Source of the DNA: MKRK01 sp001896915
GTDB taxonomy: Bacteria > Bacillota > Clostridia > Oscillospirales > Acutalibacteraceae
Direction: 5' to 3'
Length of the DNA stretch: 8,501 nt
NCBI GenBank assembly: GCA_937973935.1
Contig: CALJJF010000006.1
Location: forward strand, 1-8,501
The position numbers and the translations under genes are program-made. This document shows positions 1 through 5,377 of the stretch, in pieces. The notes under the pieces are model-generated. The model did not search any database. It was given only the letters and a program-made list of their open reading frames with translations, and had not been told where the DNA came from. The stretch's first letter is position 1. Each line of letters begins with the position of its first letter.

Positions 1-194
1 TATGCCTTGCCAGTTCGATCCTGAATGGCATGCAGGGCAGAATCGATTTCGTAAGCACTATTTATTTTATCCCCGCCGGTCTCCTTGGCGCATTCATCGG
101 CACGAAAATTCTGCGTAAAATCCCCGACAAATGGCTGAAACGAATTTTCGCAATTTTCATGCTCTGGGCAGGAATGAGGTTACTGTTAAAATGA
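1..194 (+). CDS. TauE/SafE (TSUP) family membrane protein, C-terminal part (5' end off window)
   Basis: Reading from base 3, an open frame enters from the left edge and ends at TGA 192-194, giving about 63 residues. The translation has two hydrophobic stretches (around FIPAGLLGAFIGTKIL and IFAIFMLWAGMRLLL) separated by a short basic segment (RKIPDKWLKR). That pattern is typical of the last two helices of a TauE/SafE half-domain, the family that exports sulfite, sulfonates or other sulfur-containing anions. The next gene starts inside this stop codon (ATGA at 191-194), so the two are translationally coupled. In many Firmicutes TauE/SafE transporters are encoded as two half-length genes that presumably pair in the membrane; that pairing is inference here. 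The substrate cannot be told. The frame lies on the opposite strand to the phage genes and is probably host DNA. Confidence 0.7.
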   Translation, partial: CLASSILNGMQGRIDFVSTIYFIPAGLLGAFIGTKILRKIPDKWLKRIFAIFMLWAGMRLLLK

Positions 195-583
195 ATTTTT
201 TCTTCACTTGCGTCGCCGGCTTATTGGCAGGAACGGCAGGCTCTCTCGGGCTTGGAGGCGGTGGATTCTTAATTATTTTCCTAACCGTCTTCATGAACAC
301 AAGTCAGATCAAAGCCCAAGGCATCAATCTGATTTTCTTCATTCCCATTGCCATATTCAGCGTGATTATTTATTACAAAGACAAGCTCATAGATATTAAA
401 AAGATCATTCCTGCAGTTCTCACCGGTCTGTTCGGTGTCATTCTGGGTTCGTGGCTCACCGGTCTGCTGGGTGACGGAATCTTACAAAAAATTTTTGCAG
501 TCTGCCTGATTCTTCTCAGTATCAAAGAATTCTTCGGCAAAGAAAAGGACGTAAAATCCTTCGGAAAGAAAAACAGTAATTGA
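191..583 (+). CDS. Half-size TauE/SafE (TSUP) family membrane transporter subunit
   Basis: This encodes a 130-residue protein when started at ATG 191, which overlaps the upstream stop as ATGA. I prefer this start to the in-frame upstream ATG at 131 because the latter would add 20 residues read out of frame through the preceding gene, and because coupled ATGA overlaps are common. An AGGAATGAGG stretch at about 170-179 can serve as ribosome binding site. The N-terminus carries the glycine-rich TSUP signature (GLLAGTAGSLGLGGGG, residues about 10-25), followed by four hydrophobic segments and a lysine-rich C-terminal tail. Full TauE/SafE proteins are about 250 residues with two such halves, so this is one half and the preceding gene supplies the other. 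The predicted role is export of a small sulfur-containing or organic anion across the cytoplasmic membrane. It converges with the minus-strand toxin array. Confidence 0.8.
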   Translation: MNFFFTCVAGLLAGTAGSLGLGGGGFLIIFLTVFMNTSQIKAQGINLIFFIPIAIFSVIIYYKDKLIDIKKIIPAVLTGLFGVILGSWLTGLLGDGILQKIFAVCLILLSIKEFFGKEKDVKSFGKKNSN

Positions 584-618
584 ATTTCCTTGTTCACATT
601 ATTATGACAATTATATAC

Positions 619-795
619 CTACCATATCATACCGCTTTTCTTTACTCCCAAGGTTTGCAATAGAAAGCCACATCGCCCCCCCACGTTGGATACCATAGGA
701 AGCTGAACTTCAGCAATATGGAATATATCCTTAAAATCCTTATCAACGCATTCGGGAAATAGCATCCGTAAAAGCCCATAAAAACCGGCAGTCAT
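619..795 (-). pseudogene. 58-residue open frame in the decayed spacer; probable relic
   Basis: On the minus strand an ATG at 793-795 opens a 58-codon frame ending at TAG 619-621. The same frame is open further upstream for about 45 more codons but without a start codon. The middle encodes FPECVDKDFKDI, and the second spacer copy at 4591-4690 encodes the near-identical FPEYVDKDFKDT in the corresponding frame, there interrupted by stops. The last part reads into the scrap of toxin-core sequence. No ribosome binding site precedes the ATG and I recognise no protein family. It is either the remains of a small gene that once belonged to each cassette or a chance open frame in a conserved DNA spacer. 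Confidence 0.25.
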
Positions 796-960
796 CAGTT
801 CACTTTCTTGCGAAACAGATAGCTGCCGGTTTACTTGGTGTTTATTGAATTTTTTCAGTGTTTCCTGAACACCACAATTATCATTGTGGTTGGACGAAGA
901 AAGATGATATATTGAGAAATGCTACACAATTGCAACCTCATACATGTGGACAAACAGACA
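693..960. repeat. Spacer repeat, left copy (pairs with 4591-4857)
   Basis: Aligning by eye, this stretch matches 4591-4857 almost end to end. Shared blocks include TATCCTTAAAATCCTTATCAACG, ACCGGCAGT, CTGCCGGTTT, GTGTTTATTGAA and CAAACAGACA. The left copy contains an imperfect hairpin whose outer arms 782-791 and 823-832 pair perfectly, while the inner part has mismatches; the right copy's hairpin is perfect. Both copies lie directly downstream of a toxin/immunity pair, so the spacer appears to be part of the duplicated cassette. Confidence 0.75.
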
Positions 961-986
961 GCTGCCTAATAAAGGTAGTTGTCTGT
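954..986 (-). terminator. Hairpin downstream of the cassette C immunity gene
   Basis: The arms 954-967 and 973-986 pair at 12 of 14 positions around a 5-base loop (core arm ACAGACA/TGTCTGT). The hairpin begins 7 bases beyond the immunity gene's stop and ends in TTTGT on the minus strand. It is plausibly the transcript end for the cassette, although the trailing T run is short and the two A/C mismatches fall on the minus-strand RNA. Confidence 0.45.
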
Positions 987-993
987 ATTTATA

Positions 994-1317
994 TTACTTT
1001 TGAATGTTATCAAACTTGACTTTTATACTCTCAATAACATTGTTGGCTAAATATTCTAATGTTGAGAAATCAGATTTGTTCGTTGTATACAGAAAATTGC
1101 CAAGCATATAGTCATGCCTTAACAAAAACTCTATATCCTTAAACTTCATAAATACATCTTTATCTGTAATCATGTCATTTTCATTAATAACAAGGCATTG
1201 ATTCTCATTTACAAGTATATTGATAATTAATTCACAGTCATCCCAATGCCCTATTCCTTCAAAGTATAACTCAATTGAACCATCATCATTGTTGATTTTT
1301 GATATACGCATATCCAT
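994..1317 (-). CDS. Probable immunity protein of cassette C (unrecognised family)
   Basis: This encodes an acidic, soluble 107-residue protein with no signal peptide or membrane segment. I do not recognise the family. Its immunity role is inferred from position: it starts one base after the TAA of the cassette C toxin gene, with the ribosome binding site (AAGGAGAG) lying inside the toxin's last codons, so the pair must be co-translated. Small size, cytoplasmic character, AT-rich composition compared with the core gene, and a place directly behind a variable toxin domain all fit immunity genes of polymorphic toxin systems. Visible features are mixed beta-rich segments (ELYFEGIGHWDDCELIINIL) followed by a helical C-terminal half. 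It shares no evident sequence with the other two immunity candidates in the window, as expected when each toxin has its own antidote. Confidence 0.65.
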   Translation of the reverse strand: MDMRISKINNDDGSIELYFEGIGHWDDCELIINILVNENQCLVINENDMITDKDVFMKFKDIEFLLRHDYMLGNFLYTTNKSDFSTLEYLANNVIESIKVKFDNIQK

Positions 1318-1319
1318 AT

Positions 1320-2207
1320 TTATCTCTCCTTCTCTCCTTCGGGGAACACTCCTAAAGATTCGTTCACTAAAGGATTGCTTCTTGTTGATGCTTTAATTAT
1401 TTCTTCATATAATGTATCGCCCGAAAATCCTCTTTTGGAGTATTTGTCAACAAGTTGCTCCCATGTCATATTTAGTTTTGTTCCAAATAGATTTTCCGCA
1501 CCTGTACGATTTAACATAGCATCTCGTGCCTGTGTTCTAAACTTATTACGAAAGTCAAAGGCTTGTCGGGCTTGTTGTTCCAACGGTTTTGTCTTATCAA
1601 TAATATCTGGAATTTTTGCTTCAGATTCAAGATACCAACGTCTTGTTGCCACATCGTCCAAACTTTCTGCTTTGGGCGATTTAGGCATTTCAACCTTCAT
1701 CGCATCCTCAGCAAAACTTCGAAAATTCATCGCATACAAAGAAGCCACTGCTTCGTCACTCAGCATCAGAGGCACGCCGCGGCTTTTGGCGTAACCGTGT
1801 CCTGTCATGCCGGCTTCTATTGCTTCCAACACTTGTTGCCTCATATCTCCGTAAATACCTGTGTCGGCATTCTGGATCGCATCCGGCAAGCCAAAATTAG
1901 GCTTGTCAATAAAATCAAGCATATAATCAGGCACAACATCGTCAATATACTGAACCGGTGCTTGTTTCTCGAGTGAATCCCGCATCCGTTTGGGCAACTC
2001 ATCGGCATAATTCTTTCGTGCTTCCTCATGAATCTTGTTTGCTTCCTTATAATCCTTAAGGCTCATGTGCAGCTTCTGAGCGGTTAGGGAATCCTTGAGC
2101 ATCTGCGACCTTTGCTCCATGCCCATCTGATTCAACACAGAGGGCAGAACCGCTTCCCGTTCCCGAAACATAAAATCGTTAGAATGCAAAAAAGCGTTGT
2201 CAAGCAA
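1320..2207 (-). CDS. Orphan toxin cassette C: truncated core fused to a distinct C-terminal toxin domain
   Basis: This frame encodes 295 residues if counted from TTG at 2205-2207. Residues 1-169 match residues 601-767 of the 900-residue protein closely (shared blocks such as SNDFMFREREAVLPSV, PVQYIDDVVPDYMLDF and NADTGIYGDMRQQVLE). After the shared junction NFRSFAEDA the sequence changes completely. Residues 170-295 form a charged domain with QARQAFDFRNKFRTQARD, NMTWEQL and a GFSGDTLYEEII segment ending in NESLG. From memory, similar endings occur at the C-termini of Rhs-type and other polymorphic toxins; I cannot name the activity. There is no credible ribosome binding site before the TTG, and homology to the core continues upstream in broken frames, so this looks like a silent, 5'-truncated cassette that needs recombination with the full gene to be expressed. 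Its immunity gene follows after one base. Confidence 0.7.
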   Translation of the reverse strand: MLDNAFLHSNDFMFREREAVLPSVLNQMGMEQRSQMLKDSLTAQKLHMSLKDYKEANKIHEEARKNYADELPKRMRDSLEKQAPVQYIDDVVPDYMLDFIDKPNFGLPDAIQNADTGIYGDMRQQVLEAIEAGMTGHGYAKSRGVPLMLSDEAVASLYAMNFRSFAEDAMKVEMPKSPKAESLDDVATRRWYLESEAKIPDIIDKTKPLEQQARQAFDFRNKFRTQARDAMLNRTGAENLFGTKLNMTWEQLVDKYSKRGFSGDTLYEEIIKASTRSNPLVNESLGVFPEGEKER

Positions 2208-2382
2208 GCTGCTTCCACTCTTTGTATTATACCGCGTAACCCCGAGGTTTGCAATTTGTTTTAACGGGTTGCTTGGTTTACATTCAACTGTGGAATATCA
2301 GGCTTCATACTATTTGTTACGCCTTGAGTAACATTACCAACCGATACATCAAGCCCCCGCGATATTGACAAGCTTACCGGTT
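1702..2382 (-). repeat. Diverged copy of the toxin core, homologous to about 5781-6485
   Basis: This minus-strand segment is colinear with the 3' half of the constant region of the full-length gene, from the AAGCTTACCGG block (2370-2380 here, 6473-6483 there) to GCATCC at the toxin junction (1702-1707 here, 5781-5786 there). Long runs are identical, for example around 1850-1970 and 5930-6050. Identity drops and indels appear at the upstream end. The length difference over the compared span is about 24 bases. Confidence 0.85.
2208..2382 (-). pseudogene. Frame-broken 5' remnant of the toxin core upstream of cassette C
   Basis: The minus strand here still encodes recognisable core peptides, but in two frames. 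GKLVNIAGA is followed by a stop; VSVGNVTQGV and PDIPQLNVNQ match VPVSNVTRRV and RNIPQLNAKQ of the full gene; after a frame change, SNPLKQIANL and YNTKSGSSLL run into the cassette C frame. At least one stop and one frameshift separate these blocks, so the stretch cannot be translated as one protein. It shows that cassette C derives from a longer copy of the core gene that decayed from its 5' end. Confidence 0.7.
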
Positions 2383-2401
2383 ATAATTCAAAATAAAAAA
2401 A

Positions 2402-2428
2402 TGCTCCGCTTTCAACAAAAGCGGAGCA
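2402..2428 (-). terminator. Rho-independent terminator behind the KptA-like gene
   Basis: A perfect 11-bp stem (TGCTCCGCTTT with AAAGCGGAGCA; arms 2402-2412 and 2418-2428) with a 5-base loop is followed on the minus strand by seven T. It lies 36 bases past the KptA-like stop and closes the cassette B transcript. The plus-strand side ends in AAAAATTT, so it is directional for the minus strand. Confidence 0.85.
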
Positions 2429-2464
2429 AAAATTTAATATATACGATTTTTTGTAAAAAGCCCA

Positions 2465-2997
2465 TCAAATAACACTGATATACTTAGCTGGGATATCATC
2501 AGACAACCAAATATTCTCGTTCCCGAAGAAAAACTTAAAGCCATCAATCCACGCCTGTTTCGAATCAATTTTCAAAACAATAGGGGTTTCATCCCTTCTC
2601 TTTCCGACAATAATGGCTGTATTGATATCTTCCGAAAGATGAACATATTGCCTGTCTTTGGATATTAACCCAGTATTCATAATTTTTCAATAAATCTATG
2701 CGCAGTACCATGATATAAAATATCCGGTGGTTTCATGGGCTCTTTTATTATTTTTTTATCCACTGAATGACCATATAATGCTCTGATTTTACCATCGCAA
2801 ATTTCATGACGCTTCTTTTCGGAAATCTGTATCATTTTTTCAATATCTTCAACGCACGCAAAACGTCCATGTCCGTTCAGCGCCGAAATAAGCTGATCAA
2901 CACTGATCCAGCCTTGATCATCCAAAATCAATCCATATTCATGGGGTGCATGACGTAACGCATATGAAATTTCTTTACTCAAAGCAATATAATCCAT
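2465..2997 (-). pseudogene. kptA: RNA 2'-phosphotransferase (KptA/Tpt1 family), split by a frameshift
   Basis: Two overlapping minus-strand frames, 2677-2997 (106 residues) and 2465-2680 (71 residues), together cover a KptA/Tpt1 protein of the usual size of about 180 residues. Family members remove an internal 2'-phosphate from RNA with NAD+ as acceptor. Frame 1 carries LRHAP (14-18), IRALYGHS (71-78) and YHGT (95-98); frame 2 carries RQYVHLS (10-16) and the C-terminal IWLSDDIP. These are the four conserved signature blocks. The frames meet as ATGA at 2677-2680. Adding one A to the five-A run (plus-strand T 2683-2687) would join them as FIEKIMNTGLIS, which aligns without gaps to the corresponding part of E. 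coli KptA as I remember it. The gene starts 18 bases after the SUKH gene with a GGGAGAG ribosome binding site. The break may be a real mutation, a phase-variable run or a sequencing error; no ribosome binding site precedes the second ATG. Confidence 0.85.
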
Positions 2998-3015
2998 ATA
3001 AATCTCTCCCGGGGT

Positions 3016-3369
3016 TTATTGGATTCCTATCAGTTCTTTTATTGCGCTGATAAACCAGTTCCAAAAAGTCTCGAATTCCTGTCGACGTTCCCAACCTTCA
3101 TTAGCAAAGTCATGAACTATAAAGACTCTCTCGCCATGACCAATTTCAAAGCATGCTATATCGTCATTATCATCTCTCTTTGCAAACGGAATAAGATTAC
3201 GATTCGGATATCTTTCTAAAAGTCCTTTCCGTCTAACTTGTATTTGTTGTACATTCATTAAATACCAGTTTTCATAATCTACAAGATTCAATTCAATAAC
3301 TTTCAAATACGAGGCAGGGTATTTAAAGTTAGCATATTGTTTTTCCATTATTTTTAATTCATCTATCAT
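3016..3369 (-). CDS. SMI1/KNR4 (SUKH superfamily) immunity protein of cassette B
   Basis: This encodes a 117-residue soluble protein. I recognise the SUKH/SMI1-KNR4 type from YPASYLKVIELNLVDYENWYL near the N-terminus, the LIPFAKRDDNDDIACFEIG block (about residues 60-78), the VHDFANEGWE segment, and the W/F-rich FETFWNWF helix near the end. SUKH proteins are a common immunity superfamily of bacterial polymorphic toxin systems, binding and neutralising nuclease-type toxins in the cytoplasm. The start ATG at 3367-3369 has a strong ribosome binding site, GGGAGGA at 3378-3384, which overlaps the TAG of the upstream toxin frame, so the pair is coupled. The KptA-like gene follows 18 bases later. Specific pairing with the ParB-like toxin domain is inferred from adjacency. 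Confidence 0.85.
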   Translation of the reverse strand: MIDELKIMEKQYANFKYPASYLKVIELNLVDYENWYLMNVQQIQVRRKGLLERYPNRNLIPFAKRDDNDDIACFEIGHGERVFIVHDFANEGWERRQEFETFWNWFISAIKELIGIQ

Positions 3370-3383
3370 TGATGTATTCCTCC

Positions 3384-3776
3384 CTACTCATTAATTTTGG
3401 ATATATCGAACGAACCTGACGGATAACTATTCCGAAATGTTGAATTTTGTTTGCCTATTCTTAAATTCAACGCTTCGCCCCATGTTCTTGGAACACCTTT
3501 TTTTGTAGAAAATCTTTCAACAAGGTCAATTGGTAACAGATCATCATAACCATGAACATTAGCTTGCACATCAATTCCCGCTTGCCTTGCGGCAACAACC
3601 CTCGTGTTGTCAAGAGTCGAAAGTTTTCCGTCAGGCATTTTCACAACATCAATTGGGTCACCTTTCCATCCGTTGGATTTCATGCTGTCCGTAAGTTCAC
3701 CTGCACCGTTTACAGAACTTTGACTAAACCTGATTTCGTTAGGGTTAATCTTCCTCCCCGCCCCCCCAGAAAACAA
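3384..3776 (-). CDS. Cassette B toxin domain, ParB/sulfiredoxin-like, separated from its core by one TAG
   Basis: This encodes a 130-residue frame from TTG 3774-3776. It has NPNEIRFSQSSV at 11-22, SMKSNGWKGDPIDVV at 31-45, MPDGKLSTLDNTRVVAA at 47-63 and WGEALNLRIGKQN near the end. The order 'target motif, P-I-D-V, D-G, D-N-T-R, A-A' resembles the ParB/sulfiredoxin fold, and I recall near-identical domains at C-termini of Rhs-like and other polymorphic toxins. A nuclease activity is therefore likely but unproven. It is in the same reading frame as the truncated core upstream: eight sense codons back from the TTG lies the TAG at 3801-3803, and a glycine-rich linker (LFSGGAGRK) spans the joint. 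No good ribosome binding site precedes the TTG, so independent translation is doubtful. The SUKH gene follows immediately. Confidence 0.7.
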   Translation of the reverse strand: MFSGGAGRKINPNEIRFSQSSVNGAGELTDSMKSNGWKGDPIDVVKMPDGKLSTLDNTRVVAARQAGIDVQANVHGYDDLLPIDLVERFSTKKGVPRTWGEALNLRIGKQNSTFRNSYPSGSFDISKINE

Positions 3777-3800
3777 TTGATTGCTGATCTCACCCGTACG

Positions 3801-4586
3801 CTAAGCACCCCCGCCGTCGAGACGATCCCGGATCCTCTTAGAAAATATCCTGGCAAACTCTTTTTGGGTATCCCCGATAATTTTCAGCCCTCTCCGATAC
3901 TGATCCAGGCTGATATTCAGCTTCCTTGCAGCAACCGTATCCTTCAACAACTGCAGCTTTTTATCAGGAGTTGCCCAAGCGGCAGAACCGGACATACTCC
4001 TCTCGAGGAACTTAAAATTATTCGGGAGCTCCAGCAAGTTGTTTCCATTATACCCGCTTACCCCTCGTTTTGCAACCGGATTTATAACCGGATAGCGCAG
4101 TCCGCTACCCACAGCAGGAGTAACCGCACCGCTTGTTACCCCAGAAGTAACCTTACCATCCGGTATCTCATATCCTCTTACCGCATCGCGGCCGATCCCG
4201 CCGCGCATCTCCAACATTTCCCTATAGGTGGGTTGCGACCCTTTGACCATTCCCTGCCCCGCATCCGTCAAAGCACTGTCCGCCCCCAGATAAGCCCTTG
4301 CCAACCCCGCATCTGCTCCGGCAGCCAGCGAACCGCTTGACCCTGCAGAATTTCTTCTTGCCTGTACTGCCAGCCCGTCTGTGTTTTTGATTCGCCCACT
4401 GCCATTCTCCACAGAAGTGGCAATTCCACGGTCAATATCCTTTGCTATCGCCTCCTGTATTTTTTCGGCAGGCACAATTTCACCCCGCTTAACACCTCTC
4501 AGTTCTCTCCAAAGATATCCTCCCGCCTTGAACACACCTTCAAACGCAAGTCCCGTCGCTCCCGATATCGCCTGGCTCTTTAACAC
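3801..4586 (-). pseudogene. Cassette B truncated toxin core with a diverged pre-toxin segment
   Basis: This is a 261-codon frame counted from GTG 4584-4586. Residues 2-124 are identical to residues 399-521 of the full-length toxin protein, ending at TYREM. The remainder differs but follows the same architecture: NLLELPNNFKFLERSMSG, AARKLNISLDQYRRGLKII and FSKRIRDRL correspond to SLLDDAFLHSNDFMFRERE, TAQKLNMSLKDYKEANKIL and LPKRMQDSL. It is therefore a second lineage of the pre-toxin adaptor. There is no ribosome binding site, and an in-frame TAG lies two codons before the GTG, so the frame is 5'-truncated and probably silent where it stands. It ends at TAG 3801-3803, after DGGGA, in frame with the downstream toxin domain, which suggests a single nonsense mutation inside a once continuous protein. 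Confidence 0.75.
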
Positions 4587-4588
4587 AT
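4215..4588 (-). repeat. 374-bp perfect direct repeat, copy 1 (pairs with 6518-6891)
   Basis: Compared base by base, 4215-4588 and 6518-6891 are identical (constant offset 2303). The identity begins at CATTTCCCTATAGG and ends at TTTAACACAT, with unrelated sequence immediately outside on both sides. In both copies it encodes the same 123 residues of the toxin core. Confidence 0.95.
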
Positions 4589-4590
4589 GC

Positions 4591-4857
4591 TAGACGCCGT
4601 AGGGTGATACACTTCGGTAATTTGAAGCGTATCCTTAAAATCCTTATCAACGTATTCGGGAAAAAACAGCCGTATTAACACAAAAAACCGGCAGTTATCT
4701 GTTTACATTTTGCGTAACAGATAACTGCCGGTTTTTTGTGTTTATTGAACCTTTAATGCTCTTGAACATCACAATTAGCATTGATGTCATGGATGAAGAG
4801 GATGATATTCTGAGAGATACTATATAAATGCTACCTCAACATGTGAACAAACAGACA
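4591..4857. repeat. Spacer repeat, right copy, with the large hairpin (pairs with 693-960)
   Basis: This is homologous to 693-960 over its whole length, with many substitutions and small indels. It begins three bases after the end of the 374-bp identical repeat and fills the gap between the cassette A immunity gene and cassette B. It contains the 27-bp perfect palindrome at 4677-4742. Confidence 0.75.
4677..4742. terminator. Very strong bidirectional hairpin, 27-bp perfect stem
   Basis: The arms 4677-4703 and 4716-4742 are exact inverted complements across a 12-base loop. The GC core CCGGCAGTTATCTGTT is flanked by A6 on one side and T6 on the other, so either strand's RNA would form a stable stem followed by a U run. 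It ends transcription from cassette A leftward and would shield cassette B from read-through, which fits cassette B being silent. Confidence 0.85.
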
Positions 4858-4876
4858 TCTCCAAGGAATGTGCAAA

Positions 4877-4891
4877 ATCGTGCATCACGAT
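4877..4891 (-). terminator. Weak hairpin behind the cassette A immunity gene
   Basis: ATCGTG (4877-4882) and CACGAT (4886-4891) form a 6-bp stem with a 3-base loop, flanked on both sides by A/T runs that can extend it. It lies about 100 bases past the immunity stop. The stem is short, so termination here is uncertain; the much larger hairpin at 4677-4742 lies further on. Confidence 0.3.
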
Positions 4892-4992
4892 GATTTTTAT
4901 GCCGTTTCAAAGTTGGTATTGAGGATAATGCTTGGTTGTATAACTTGCAAAAAGAGTACAGGACTTTTGACGGTGTACTCTTATTTGCGATA

Positions 4993-5373
4993 TTAATCAT
5001 ATTCGATATATACATCGTATCCTTTTACAACGGCATCCTTAAGTAAAATTAAAAGCTTTTCCTGTATTTCTCTTAATTCTTTGCTCATACAATCCATCTT
5101 TGGTTGCATATTTTGTTCAGAAAATAATGTAAGCTCATTAAGTGCTAAATACACATTTTCAATTCTCCAGGGACTTTCATCCTGCCATTCTGTTAGGGTC
5201 ATATATCCATAAAGTATACCACCTTTTACAATTTTATCATTATAACAACCTCTTAAAAGATTTTCAAAATAACCGTCCCACATCTCATATCCTTCTTTTC
5301 CTTTAGGTGTTACACTATAAATAACGACTTCTTTTTCACTTCCAAAACCTTGATTATAGGTATTGTCTATCAT
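4993..5373 (-). CDS. Probable immunity protein of cassette A (unrecognised family)
   Basis: This encodes a 126-residue acidic soluble protein without a signal peptide or membrane helix. I do not recognise the family. The N-terminal half looks mixed alpha/beta (EVVIYSVTPKGKEGYEMW, GGILYGYMTLTEW), followed by a helical, charged stretch (MSKELREIQEKLLILLKDAV) and a short terminal strand (YDVYIEYD). The ATG at 5371-5373 lies four bases after the toxin stop, and the ribosome binding site AAGGAG sits in the toxin's last codons, a coupled arrangement expected for an immunity gene that must be made with its toxin. Its base composition is more AT-rich than the core gene, as for the other two immunity candidates. 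The role as antidote to the C-terminal domain of the 900-residue protein is inferred from position alone. Confidence 0.65.
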   Translation of the reverse strand: MIDNTYNQGFGSEKEVVIYSVTPKGKEGYEMWDGYFENLLRGCYNDKIVKGGILYGYMTLTEWQDESPWRIENVYLALNELTLFSEQNMQPKMDCMSKELREIQEKLLILLKDAVVKGYDVYIEYD

Positions 5374-5377
5374 ATCC

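Larger units (their letters stand above)
584..993. other. Gene-free stretch with decayed phage-array sequence
   Basis: I see no intact gene in this 410-base stretch between the transporter pair and the last immunity gene. It holds a diverged copy of the spacer repeat (about 693-960), a hairpin behind the immunity gene (954-986), and a scrap resembling the large toxin's core gene at about 620-661: ATTGCAAACCT followed by GGGAGTAAAG on the minus strand, compare ATTGCAAACCTCGGGGGTAAGG near 6310-6335. The phage-to-host boundary probably lies around 590-620. I found no recognisable attachment-site repeat. Confidence 0.6.

Noticed and set aside
131..190. Upstream ATG at 131 as start of the second transporter gene
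   Set aside because: It would read 20 codons out of frame through the end of the preceding transporter gene and put a non-hydrophobic leader before the TSUP signature. The ATGA-coupled start at 191 is better.
3552..4340. 262-codon plus-strand open frame across cassette B
   Set aside because: It is antisense to the core fragment, crosses the sense TAG and toxin start, and is rich in Pro/Arg/Ser as typical for shadow frames. No start signals.
4591..4857. Spacer repeat as an insertion sequence or MITE
   Set aside because: I found no terminal inverted repeats at its ends and no target-site duplication, and both copies sit at the same place in the cassette order, which fits co-duplication better than transposition.
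4900..4992. Plus-strand peptide (VGIEDNAWLYNLQKEYRTF and on) between the spacer and the cassette A immunity gene
   Set aside because: It looks protein-like but has no start codon in frame, runs antisense into the immunity gene, and has no homologue elsewhere in the window. At best it is a relic.
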